Source of the DNA: Mesocentrotus franciscanus
Lineage: Eukaryota > Echinodermata > Echinoidea > Camarodonta > Strongylocentrotidae
Reading direction: 5' to 3'
DNA length: 64,000 bases
NCBI GenBank assembly: GCA_037976565.1
Contig: CP137675.1
Span: 21,354,446 to 21,418,445 of the forward strand
The notes under the pieces: generated by a model
Seen by the model: the letters and a program-made list of their open reading frames with translations, nothing else
Database searches by the model: none
What the model was told of the DNA's origin: nothing
Program-made: the position numbers and the translations under genes
Shown here: positions 27,332 to 33,419 of the stretch, piece after piece
Position numbering within the stretch: position 1 is the first letter of the stretch
How the letters are laid out: each line of letters begins with the position of its first letter

Positions 27332-29431
27332 CCATCTACCCTTCTACACCCCCTCTCTCTCTCCCACTTCCTCCCACACTCTTTCTCAATCATGTTCAAA
27401 TTACATGTTTGCATACACATGAAACCAGGAAACACAAGCCATGTTCATAGCTGGGTAAGTCAGAAACATTTCTGCATGTTACCAGTTACAATGAATAGTA
27501 AACAGTCGTTAAAGGGAAATCCAACCTTAGGAGTAAACTACTCTGAAAGAAAGCAGAAAGCAGAAACGGACTGGTGAAATGTATGATAGAAATCTGACAA
27601 AAAAAAATTTCAAACTTGCCTACCGTATTTCCTAAAAATCTCTTTCTTAATACATATTTTCACAAAATTGTCTTGCTATGATGAAAACTGCTATTATTAT
27701 TCAATTCACAAAATGTTCAAGTTATAACATTTCTTGTTTAACATTACGTTACTTTATTGTTAAAGCAAGATATTTCCTTTTTGAAATGTCATACATGGAA
27801 GCATTCTCCTTTCACTTTAGTTGTAGCCCATGCCAACAGGTAATCAGAATACTCCCCAAAATAGATCACATGATAAGTCACTTCCAAAGTCACTATTTTG
27901 TCTGTTTATTCAAAATTCACTTTCCTTTCTCTTTCTCTCTCTCTTTCTGCCTTTCACAATACTTTTATTTTTGCTGCTGGTGTGTTTTTCTAGGTAGGAA
28001 GGTAGGACACTGTAAACTGAAAGATTTTGAGATGTCTAACAAAAACAGCACATTGCTTTTGCTAATAATGAAAATGACCTAGCAATAAAAAATAAAAATT
28101 GTGTCATATACCTGTAAATGTAGTAGCAATCCTACATTGTCAAGAGAATACACATACCAGTATATCAACATCAGAATTGATTCGATCATCTAAATAGAGC
28201 CAGAAGTGTGTTAACTCTAGGCAAAAGTATTTGAGTTATCGCCCTTCTGGCTCTCGACAGACGATAATATTACTTCAATGTAAATAATTGCATAGTCTAA
28301 AAATACCTTAAAGACGCATAGAAGTGGGCTCTCATCGAGAATTTGACACCATTTGGGAGTTTACCCAACAACATGTGTTGTCAGTCACCAGGATTAGCCT
28401 TCAGTTTTATGACCAACAGGCTTTATGTAATGCTCTGCCTTTCCCACCTATTCCCCCATATGGTAAAATCACTATTTTACATTTCCATCACCCAAAAACT
28501 CTCTGAGAGACTAGGGGGTACATGTATTTCTTGATGGGACTACGGGTTCGCTGTGTGAGAGACTTACACAATACGTGCCTTCACGGTTGTTTCACTGCAA
28601 AGCATGCCGGGACAGATTACTAGTTCGGCAGGAGATTTTCACCTTCGCCGTGATCAGCTGTTCCATTGCCAACAACGGGATTGTTATCCTGTCGAATTAA
28701 CATGACATCATAATATTGTACAGGATTCGTTATTCTGCAGTGATTTTCTTTCATTCCAGTATCATTTGTACGGTAATAAACCAAATTCTGTGATTATGTA
28801 TTTTTATGATGATCCTTCAACCTAAAACACAAATGTTTAGCAGCTTAAAAAGGCAAACCACCGACCTAAACTTCACACACACACATTTGAACATATGGGA
28901 CTACATATTCATACCAAGGAACCCACTCTCATTAGCCCACTTTACTTTGTATTATCAGCTTTATTTTTTGAAGGATCTTCATAACAATACACAATCACAA
29001 ACTTTGGTTTCTTACTGTACAAATGATACTTGAATGAAAGAAAATCACTGCCGAATAACGCATCCTGTACAAGATTATGATGTTGATTCGACGGGATAAA
29101 AATCCTTTTGTTGGCAATGGAACAGCTGATCGTGGCGAAGGTGAAAATCTCCTGCCGTACTAATAATCTGTCCCGGCATGCTTTGCGGTGAAACAACCGT
29201 GAAGGGACGTATTATGACCTTCTGTACATGGAAACTGATGACCCTCTCCCTTTAAGTTATGCGACAGTTTTCCTACCTTTTTGTTGTTGTTGTTATTAGT
29301 GCTGGAGTCATCAGGTTCCACCCATATCTTGAGGAGTGGCAAGATATCAGCACCCAGCATATTGGCTGCTGCTTCATCAATGCTGACTAAACCTCTCTCA
29401 ATCAGATCTGCTGCTATGCTGTAATGCTCAC
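2549..29431 (-). CDS. LRRK1: LRRK1-like ROCO-family protein kinase gene, partial, 17 exons
   Basis: This gene encodes a large multidomain Ser/Thr kinase of the ROCO family, in which a Roc GTPase and a COR dimerisation module control a kinase. The exons, in transcription order, are 29431-29277, 19347-19109, 18477-18338, 17576-17410, 16293-16010, 15288-14962, 13933-13717, 13014-12856, 12396-12214, 11351-11076, 10358-10193, 9346-9076, 8150-7920, 7025-6790, 6567-5567, 5176-4838 and 2719-2549. All junctions use GT/AG and phase is kept throughout, giving about 1,520 visible residues; human LRRK1 has about 2,000. The order is ankyrin end, leucine-rich repeats, Roc, COR, kinase, start of WD40. The assignment to LRRK1 rather than LRRK2 rests on the catalytic loop (YCDLK), the DYGISR activation segment, a PCPIC motif before the kinase and a Roc segment resembling LRRK1 (WDMKG, VHQCF). 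Vertebrate LRRK1 acts in osteoclasts and endosome traffic through Rab7; the role here is unknown. Both ends are missing. Confidence 0.93.
3400..4285. repeat. Satellite array, 172/190-bp alternating units, carrying DR1-like motifs
   Basis: Five units each contain TGACCTTTGACCTTGAC or a close variant, at 3415, 3587, 3777, 3948 and 4138. The distances alternate 172, 190, 171 and 190, so the true higher-order period is about 361. Other unit landmarks are GATGCCACAACAT and GATACTTGATAACCCTT. The array lies in the intron between the kinase exons at 4838 and 2719 and ends next to a (CCG)n patch at 4288-4312. Confidence 0.9.
4838..5176 (-). CDS. LRRK1: LRRK1-like exon: kinase C-lobe end
   Basis: 113 residues. 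VDWFSYGMFLYHLMTGLVPY is the helix-F region, with the invariant Asp. CWQDKPGKRP is the conserved C-lobe motif with its Arg. It ends LLSEPSFLCL, then an acidic stretch (EVEEEEG) and SQGSQDE. LRRK1 matches closely (VDMFSYG, CWDTKPEKRP). Confidence 0.97.
5567..6567 (-). CDS. LRRK1: LRRK1-like exon: COR-kinase linker and most of the kinase domain
   Basis: 333 residues, the largest exon. A linker with VPCPIC and LIPISVLIPDMFMKD corresponds to LRRK1 sequence. The kinase follows: glycine loop GQGGFGEV, the ATP-anchoring Lys in TVAAKT, a Ser/Thr-rich insert of about 40-50 residues, the helix-C Glu in KLRNEVAIM, hinge CFAMDYAPLG, catalytic loop IIYCDLKTDNIL with the catalytic Asp and the metal-binding Asn, magnesium loop DYGISR (DYG in place of DFG, as in other LRRKs) and PPGFCAPE at the end of the activation segment. 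All catalytic residues are intact, so an active kinase is expected. The exon ends DEK|, continuing VDWFSYG. Confidence 0.97.
6790..7025 (-). CDS. LRRK1: LRRK1-like exon: COR-B
   Basis: About 78 residues. TESIYWREGIFF matches the TIYWQEGLL of LRRK1, and FSAMGCVVDQIEGLIKDWYP matches [20 protein letters not shown]. This is the COR-B module before the kinase linker. Donor CCAG|gtgagtc. Confidence 0.95.
7026..7919. other. Intron, nothing recognised
   Basis: AT-rich intron of the LRRK1-like gene between the COR exons. I see no repeat family, RNA gene or conserved coding stretch in it. Confidence 0.6.
7920..8150 (-). CDS. LRRK1: LRRK1-like exon: COR domain middle
   Basis: About 76 residues. WFLVPARLP, then YYLRRVYKMPYLPPGFWIRL, which matches LRRK1 (IQRVFKMSFVPVGFWQRF). 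A basic tail (DKKKKISPARYEKK) follows. The donor gttaga is weaker than the others, but the phase fits both neighbours. Confidence 0.92.
8530..8985. repeat. Degenerate minisatellite of ~15-bp TAGACCAAATGG units, inverted at its left end
   Basis: At least 15 imperfect copies of a unit near ATTAGACCAAATGG. The first part (about 8555-8650) is in the opposite orientation (TTGGTCTA, ATGGTCAA); the rest reads forward. The outer parts are near-inverse (GCCGTTTGGTCTGCAAA against GTAAACCACAGCGG). It lies in an intron of the kinase gene. Confidence 0.8.
9076..9346 (-). CDS. LRRK1: LRRK1-like exon: COR-A
   Basis: About 89 residues. INFLHEIGSIVHF, LNDLYFIDPVWLA and EQYLQLLARFEIVVPI are the hallmark COR-A segments, a winged-helix-like module that mediates dimerisation in ROCO proteins. 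Donor CACTG|gtaaga. Confidence 0.95.
9790..10150. repeat. Degenerate foldback-family copy
   Basis: A left part with ATGGCGAAAGTTTGAAATAA and a right part with CAACTTTCACCAGTCTACTT and TTGCTATCAAG are both pieces of the foldback family found elsewhere in the window (compare 21900 and 23300). It lies in an intron, next to the first COR exon. Confidence 0.55.
10193..10358 (-). CDS. LRRK1: LRRK1-like exon: start of COR domain
   Basis: 55 residues. VPQTYFNLKKRI corresponds to the conserved IP-x-SY-x-L opening of COR, and TETELAQIVQLIPDSG matches the following helix of LRRK1 (TDRQLEQLVEQTPD). Donor GGAAG|gtaact. Confidence 0.93.
11076..11351 (-). CDS. LRRK1: LRRK1-like exon: Roc G4 motif and Roc end
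   Basis: 92 residues. FGIVIVATHHDVV contains THHD, the ROCO version of the guanine-specificity (G4) motif. A later segment, VEVDARGCKNSGMAELK, occupies the place of the last strand and helix of the GTPase. The exon ends VEKLIGRK, leading into COR. Confidence 0.93.
11448..11888. mobile_element. TIR element with GGGCC-GTATTCAAT ends
   Basis: The left end GGGCCGGTATTCAATTCG is mirrored at the right by GAATCGAATACTGGCCC. Inner arms rich in TTAGCTAAG/ACTTAGCC also mirror each other. About 440 bp with no coding capacity, so non-autonomous. It lies in an intron just upstream of the Roc G4 exon. Confidence 0.8.
12214..12396 (-). CDS. LRRK1: LRRK1-like exon: Roc GTPase switch region
   Basis: 61 residues. 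SWDMKGGDLYENVHQCF is the DxxG-containing switch II region, and AKTLYLLVWDMSEG is the following core strand. The layout is closer to LRRK1 (WDIGG, VNQCFFT) than to LRRK2 (WDFAGREEF). The acceptor is preceded by a long run of T. Confidence 0.94.
12856..13014 (-). CDS. LRRK1: LRRK1-like exon: Roc GTPase P-loop
   Basis: 53 residues starting KSGKTTLLGSL. Joined to the previous exon it gives GPAKSGKTT, a complete Walker A (GxxxxGKT) nucleotide-binding loop. TEWEL later in the exon matches the TKWEL of LRRK1. Donor AAG|gtaact. Confidence 0.95.
13015..13716. other. Intron, nothing recognised
   Basis: AT-rich intron that splits the Roc P-loop codons between two exons. Nothing further recognised. Confidence 0.6.
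13717..13933 (-). CDS. LRRK1: LRRK1-like exon: last leucine-rich repeat and start of Roc P-loop
   Basis: About 72 residues. NPDLHKLPEAVSTLKHL completes the repeats, a helix leads toward the GTPase, and the exon ends in KLMIMGPA, the first part of the Roc P-loop. The P-loop is split by the intron; the next exon supplies KSGKTTLL. Confidence 0.94.
14962..15288 (-). CDS. LRRK1: LRRK1-like exon: basic Pro/Thr linker plus leucine-rich repeat
   Basis: About 108 residues. The first third is a basic, Pro/Thr/Ser-rich linker (PKTSPVKKKKNTPPTSP), probably disordered. The second half returns to the repeat fold: FPECFAHSLYVLKLSHNALE, then DVPSSVCKLEALYDLDVS. LRRK1 has a comparable linker in its repeat block, then FPAF and PPSVCLLKSL. 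The donor is AGCTG|gtgagc. Confidence 0.92.
15289..16009. other. Intron, nothing recognised
   Basis: AT-rich intron between leucine-rich repeat exons. It has several ACATGTA runs and a C9 tract near 15764. No other feature seen. Confidence 0.6.
16010..16293 (-). CDS. LRRK1: LRRK1-like exon: leucine-rich repeats
   Basis: About 94 residues with three repeats: LRFLNLSYNRLTEIP, LSELDLSHNVLRCFP and LQHLNLAYNQL, followed by a polar linker MHREAQPQTKQDN. The acceptor is tgcag and the donor is GACAA|gtgagttt. Confidence 0.94.
16294..17200. other. Intron, nothing recognised
   Basis: AT-rich intronic sequence between leucine-rich repeat exons. I see no repeat or coding signal. Confidence 0.55.
17302..17393. 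repeat. (GA)n microsatellite beside a splice donor
   Basis: An almost pure GA run, CT on the transcribed strand, starting about 17 bases after the donor of the PWACPL leucine-rich repeat exon (exon edge 17410). Confidence 0.97.
17410..17576 (-). CDS. LRRK1: LRRK1-like exon: leucine-rich repeats with PWACPL motif
   Basis: About 55 residues with repeats LVNLDLSQNKLSSLPRQM and LITINLTENSFNEIP, ending PRPWACPL. The PWACPL motif also occurs at the matching place in LRRK1. Almost directly after the donor (gtaagtctgc) the intron runs into a long CT tract on the transcribed strand. Confidence 0.93.
18338..18477 (-). CDS. LRRK1: LRRK1-like exon: leucine-rich repeats
   Basis: About 46 residues holding two repeats, LRSLSLYQNELLSVPAELF and LEFLSLASNAMAEL. 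The acceptor is tacag and the donor is CAAG|gtaagtac. The phase fits both neighbours. Confidence 0.92.
18795..18990 (+). repeat. Decayed tRNA-derived SINE-like copy
   Basis: GGCTCTGTGGACAGAGCAGT, then a box-B-like GATCCTAGATTAAA, then TTGAGCAAGGCATTTGACAC. The last part resembles the body of SINE-like copies (compare TTTGGTAAGGCATTAATCC at 1035). Both boxes are damaged. Confidence 0.5.
19109..19347 (-). CDS. LRRK1: LRRK1-like exon: first leucine-rich repeats
   Basis: About 79 residues. The exon starts ELIANWHHKQL and then gives two leucine-rich repeats with the signatures INLSQNSLFSVPEGLLWGL and LRRLNLSQNSIQKLP. Human LRRK1 has the same WGLxNLRxLNLS arrangement at the start of its repeat block. 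The donor CG|gtatgtc leaves two bases, completed by C in the next exon to form an Arg codon. Confidence 0.92.
20501..21768. mobile_element. 1.27-kb TIR element with GGGCCC-TATTCAATAAACTT ends
   Basis: Left end GGGCCCATATTCAATAAACT; right end is the near-perfect inverse (AGTTTATTGAATACGGGCCC). Both sides continue with TTAAG/CTTAG-rich inner arms. The centre (about 20760-21340) is GC-richer and CpG-containing. No reading frame is long enough for a transposase, so it is probably non-autonomous. Confidence 0.88.
22149..22690. mobile_element. MITE with CTTTAAAG-GTACTATGTCCC ends
   Basis: Left end CTTTAAAGGTACTATGTCCC, right end GGGACATAGTATCTTTAAAG, with GCAGGCC/GGCTGC continuing the inverse match. 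About 540 bp, non-coding. Confidence 0.88.
22683..23102. mobile_element. MITE with CTTTAAAG-AGAAAGACCAGTTCTGG ends
   Basis: Left end CTTTAAAGAGAAAGACCAGT, right end ACTGGTCTATACCTTTAAAG. It shares the octamer CTTTAAAG with the right end of the element at 22149-22690. A second, inverted copy of its left part lies at 35795-35998. Confidence 0.85.
23821..23872. repeat. Short near-perfect palindrome (GAGCCA-AAG...CTTCTGGCTC)
   Basis: GAGCCACAAGTGCATTAACT and its inverse AGTTAATGTCCTTCTGGCTC enclose a loop of about 10 bases. Similar copies are at 28197-28254 (complete), 25975-26015 (partial) and 29503-29515 (half), with flanking CGTCTGT/ACAGACG continuing the symmetry. Confidence 0.8.
24330..25140. 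repeat. Segmental duplication copy A with CT-rich core
   Basis: Unique flanks (for example TTGGATGAAGTTCAACTTG and CAATCATGTTCAAATTACAT) surround about 500 bases of TCTC/CCCTCT microsatellite. The same flanks in the same order surround a CT block at 26830-27545. Confidence 0.93.
26830..27545. repeat. Segmental duplication copy B with CT-rich core
   Basis: Direct repeat of 24330-25140, about 2.5 kb away. Weaker matches outside the pair (GATTTAGTTCATGATTTCTT at 24012 and 26110) suggest the duplicated block was originally longer. The CT core differs in length and includes TATATA stretches. Confidence 0.93.
28197..28254. repeat. Second copy of the GAGCC...GGCTC palindrome
   Basis: GAGCCAGAAGTGTGTTAACT and, after a loop of about 18 bases, the partner GAGTTATCGCCCTTCTGGCT. 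Same family as 23821-23872. Confidence 0.8.
28570..29214. mobile_element. Long inverted repeat, ~250-bp arms, ~150-bp loop
   Basis: The arm at 28570-28820 (AATACGTGCCTTCACGGTTG onward) is the reverse complement, with few differences, of 28971-29214. The arms contain CAAAGCATGCCGGGACAG and AGGAGATTTTCACCTTCGCC and their inverses. It ends about 60 bases inside the intron that starts at the donor of the ankyrin-like exon (29277). Confidence 0.9.
29277..29431 (-). CDS. LRRK1: LRRK1-like exon: end of ankyrin-like region
   Basis: This is the most 5' exon found. The acceptor follows a tttag and the donor is AAG|gtagga. It encodes about 51 residues beginning EHYSIAADLIERG, an ankyrin-like helix pair comparable to the last ankyrin unit of LRRK1, followed by LPLLKIWVEPDDS and a short Asn run ending NNNNNKK. 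It needs one more base from an upstream exon that was not found. It joins in phase 0 to the exon at 19347, across an intron of about 10 kb. Confidence 0.75.
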
Positions 29432-29541
29432 CTAAACAATGTCAAGTAAAAGAAGACACAATAAGGTATATATCAACACCGGTCATTTTCTATTGTCTGC
29501 TGAGAGCCAGAAGGTCATTTGTGTGGTGGTGGTTATTTTAA

Positions 29542-32449
29542 CCCGTTCAACTCGGGGACCGAGATTTCTCGGGCCCCGAGGTACCTAGTCACAAACGGAA
29601 ACTGAGATTTCTCGGGTCCGAGCAAGGGCTAATTTTATTACATAGAAGTCCATCTATTCACCTTCTAAATACAATATAAATTACCTGTATACAAACCTTG
29701 AACCCTTGGCTACATGCATCTCATTTTTTACCAACTGTAGTTGCATAATTTTTGTTTTATTACAAGTTAAGCATGCAAATGCACGAGTCCTCTTTCAGGA
29801 TATTCATATAGAAACACATGTAAGTCAGTTTACGTTATTTTCATAGATTTTCGAATTCGCTGGGTCTACTATAGCTAGGACAGTGTAAGCCGGACATTAT
29901 GATTTTAGAAGCAGCGAATTCCACACTCGCTCTGGATACCTTTGTACACGGCACGCGCGCACACCGTACACAATGAATCAATTATACCCTTCCGCTCTTC
30001 TATTGTTGGAGTTTATAACCATGACAACGACCTTTACCCTCGTGGCCACGTTCATTGTTCCTCTTACGTAACTTAGCTGTAGGTGCATGGGCCAAAGACA
30101 AAGACATAACTCTTTTCGCATATTCTATATACCGTAGGTCCCAAATACTTGCAAATATTTCTGTGTCATTTTTATTTGTATATACTTCGCCAATACTTAC
30201 AAACTATTTTGTTTCCCCTATTATCTTCCGCTCTAGAATCCTATCGTTGTTATATTTATTTGTTGTGTACTTTTCATATTTGTTCTTGTCTCCCTCTTCA
30301 CGATTCCTTCTGTTTATGTAGGGTTTTTATGCTATTTATTTGTTTGTAAATAAGAGAAAGTTTCATTCTTTCTCTTATCATATTGCCCACCTTCTTCTAG
30401 ATAACTCTTTTGTGCTAAAGTATAATGTCCGATGTATAACATTTCCGTCTATAACATGTATAAACTTTTCATTTCATTTTGATGCGACAGAGATGGACAT
30501 TCAAAAGTTTTACTTTTTATAAGTATTGTACAGTAATATTCTTCTCATTTCGACATTATCAGCCGCTCGTTCTCTATTTCGTTCCTATACTAAATATCAG
30601 GTATATGTGAGAGGGGGGAGGGGGTGGGAGAGATAGAAAGTTGGACGTAGTCTGTATACTGTATTTATTTTTATGATATTTGTCTCTCCGATCACCCCCA
30701 CCCCAGCTCTGATTCTTTTGGTTTGGTTACTCTCTTTTTTGGTTGTTTATATCTTTTCGCTAAAGTATGATGTCCGACGTATATAAGTAGCGTCAATATA
30801 GCATAATAAACACTTTTTCATATCATTTTGATGCAACACAGATTTACATTCAAAAGTTTTACTTTTTATAATTATTGTACAGTAATATTCTTCTCATTTT
30901 GAAATCATCAGGAGCTCGTTCTGTGTTTTCCTTCTCCATATCGAGGTTATGGTATAATAGTTTATCTCAAGATCGAAAGGAATACTTTCGGACTAAAAGC
31001 AATGATAGCGGAACGGATAACAGTACCAGAGATGAAGATGGCAAATGGAGCTGAAAAAGCGAGAGAGAGAGAGAGAAAGAAAGAAAGAGAAATACAGAGA
31101 CAGAAAAAGAGAGAGAAAAAGAGAAAGAAAAAAAAAAGCGATAAAGAGTGAGAGACAAAGAAAGAGACAAACAGAGAGAAACAATCATTTCTCATGTCAT
31201 CTTTTCGTCTGACATTTTACTAAATCACATTTGTATTATTCTTTTATCTTTCCATGATTGTTATATATTTGAATGAATATTTCAGATAGAGTCAAATTTG
31301 GTTCTACGTTATAATAATGATCAGCTATTTTTATTTAGGAGTAAGTCGAAACGCGATCTCATCAAAAATCGCAGAACAGAAAACACTATGAGAGATGAAG
31401 ATAGAAAATGACATTTAGAAAACGAGAGAGAGAGACAGAGAGAGAATTGTACGTATTGTTATTTATTATTATGCTATTTATCTCTCCGATCACCCCCACC
31501 CCAGCTCTGATTCTTTTGGTTTGGTTACTTTCTTTTTTGGTTGTTTATATCTTTTCGCTAAAGTATGATGTCCGACGTATATAATTAGCGTCAATATAGC
31601 ATAATAAACATTTTTTCATATCATTTTGATGCAACACAGATTTACATTCAAAAGTTTTACTTTTTATAATTATTGTACAGTAATATTCTTCTCATTTTGA
31701 AATCATCAGGAGCTCGTTCTGTGTTTTCCTTCTCCATATCGAGGTTATGGTATAATAGTTTATCTCAAGATCGAAAGGAATACTTTCGGACTAAAAGCAA
31801 TGATAGCGGAACGGATAACAGTACCAGAGATGAAGATGGAAAATGGCGCTGAGAAAGCGAGCGAGAGAGAGAAAGAGAGAGAGAGAAACATACAGAGAGA
31901 GGAAAAGAGAGAAACAATAATTTCTCATAATCATCTGTTGGGACATTTTTGCATCACATCTTTTGCTCATATTCCTTTATCTTGCATAATTGTTATATCT
32001 TTGAATTATTATTTTAAATAGGGTAAAATCTGGTTCTACGTCATTTGTTTAATAACAATTTTTTTATTTAGGAGTACTTGAACGTGATCCCATAAACCTT
32101 CTTTGAAAACAGTAAAAGACAACTGCAAAACAACAAGACCCCGGCCCTCCAAAAAAGGGTTATTTGAACCCTATATAAATGTACAGTATACAAGGATCAT
32201 CAATGCTGTATGTCAGTTCATTGTTTCCGCTCTTCTATTGTTGGATTTTATAACCATGACAACGACCATTACCCTCGGCCACGTCTATTGTTCCTCTTAC
32301 GTAACTTAGCTGTATAGCTGGCCAGGCTTGAACGCACACACATTGTTCGTCCCGCTGAACGCACGCACGGCAGCGAACTGGTCGAGTCTTTGATTTTTAT
32401 TCTCGTTTGTGAGGCGGCTATCAGGCTGAATAATGTCGGAAGGAACGGG
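29542..32449. mobile_element. 2.9-kb piggyBac-like non-autonomous element flanked by TTAA
   Basis: Left boundary TTAA|CCCGTTCAACTCGG; right boundary GGAACGGG|TTAA. The terminal inverted repeat CCCGTTC and the TTAA target site are the two hallmarks of piggyBac-type transposons. A subterminal hairpin (CTCGGGGACCGAGA, then CTCGGGCCCCGAG) follows the left end. Both ends also carry a direct repeat (CTCTTCTATTGTTGGA, ATAACCATGACAACGACC, CTCTTACGTAACTTAGCTGT). I see no transposase, so it depends on another element. Confidence 0.75.
30400..32115. repeat. Internal tandem copies inside the piggyBac-like element
   Basis: A block with CATTCAAAAGTTTTACTTTT and TACAGTAATATTCTTCTCAT occurs three times, beginning near 30415, 30762 and 31559. 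The last two copies are close to identical, about 798 bases apart, and each ends in GA-rich DNA. Confidence 0.88.
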
Positions 32450-32489
32450 TTAACTGACTGCTAAGAAAGCATAAATGCTTTTTAGTAAG

Positions 32490-32545
32490 AGCAACCAGAG
32501 GACCATATGCTCTAGGTCCTCTACCAACTGAGCTATCCTTCTTTC
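32490..32545 (-). repeat. tRNA-like 5' half (pseudogene or SINE fragment)
   Basis: On the minus strand, GGATAGCTCAGTTGGTAGAG is a good tRNA D-arm with box A. The anticodon region does not form a regular 7-base loop and no intact box B follows. Confidence 0.5.
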
Positions 32546-32828
32546 TCCAAACAGACAACAAAATCTGTCACTGTACTCTTAATTCTAGTCAAACAGTAGA
32601 CATACAGGAAGAAAACAGACATCACATTCACAAGATATCTTAGATCTTCACCAAAAAAAGGAAGTAAAACCTATTGTTTGATCTACAATTGGGTAACAAT
32701 CCTAAAAGTTAGATTTCAATCAACACAAAATCATTGAATATTTCTCCTAACACACAACACAACAGGTTATTTGTTGTCTGTTTTCGCGCACTTCTCATTT
32801 CAGACTCTGAAGGTAACAAATCTGTTTG

Positions 32829-33408
32829 TTAAAGGGTAATCCAACCTTGAAAGCAGAAAAATCAGAGAAGCATACCGGTACTGGTGAAAGTTTGAATGAA
32901 ATCGGACAATAAAATGAGAAAGTTATGAACTTTTGAAAGATGCAATCACTATAGGTATGGGCTCTTTAAATTGGCTTAGTCGGTAATATCTGTATGTAAT
33001 CTCTGTGATGTAGTGGTGGACAACTTTTCCATTTGTTCCAACACACAAAATGACTAAACTTTCAATTTTTCATAAATATATGGTTCAGGATGTTCTTTTC
33101 TATTTAGAGGACCTGTAATAAAAACTCTCCATAATATATTTTGAGTAGTGTTCTAAGGGTGAAGGCATTTGGGAGAAAAACAGAAATTATTGAGATTTTC
33201 GTACACGACAAACGGGAGATTATCTATCACTACATCACAATCCACTAACAAAATTGCCCATTTGAGATTCGCATAGCTGTAGCAATCCCATATTTCAAAC
33301 ATTCATAACTTTCTCATATTTTGTCAGATTTCATTCAAACTTTCACCATTCTGTTAATCTTATTTTTCTGCTTTCGTTCAAATGAACTTTTTACAAGGGT
33401 TGGAGTTC
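32829..33408. mobile_element. Foldback MITE-like element
   Basis: Left arm TTAAAGGGTAATCCAACCTT, AAAGCAGAAAAATCAGAG, AAATCGGACAATAAAATGAG; right arm gives the inverse (CATATTTTGTCAGATTTC, TTTTTCTGCTTTCG, AAGGGTTGGAG). Same family as 54-827 and 53346-54232. Confidence 0.85.
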
Positions 33409-33419
33409 AACCATCAACG

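Larger units (their letters stand above)
19348..29276. other. ~10-kb intron of the LRRK1-like gene, filled with mobile elements
   Basis: Sequence between the ankyrin-like exon and the first leucine-rich repeat exon. It holds a 1.27-kb TIR element, two abutting MITEs, a duplicated CT-microsatellite block, short palindromic elements and a 650-bp inverted repeat. I found no exon in it, and the flanking exons join in phase without one. Confidence 0.7.

Noticed and set aside
24366..27577. Long Ser/Leu/Pro-rich open frames (up to 249 residues)
   Set aside because: They are translations of CT microsatellites (SLSLSLS) in several frames at once, without splice or conservation evidence.
27678..28082. 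134-residue plus-strand frame in the kinase intron
   Set aside because: Phe/Ser-rich, AT-driven, antisense to the host gene and without a known motif.
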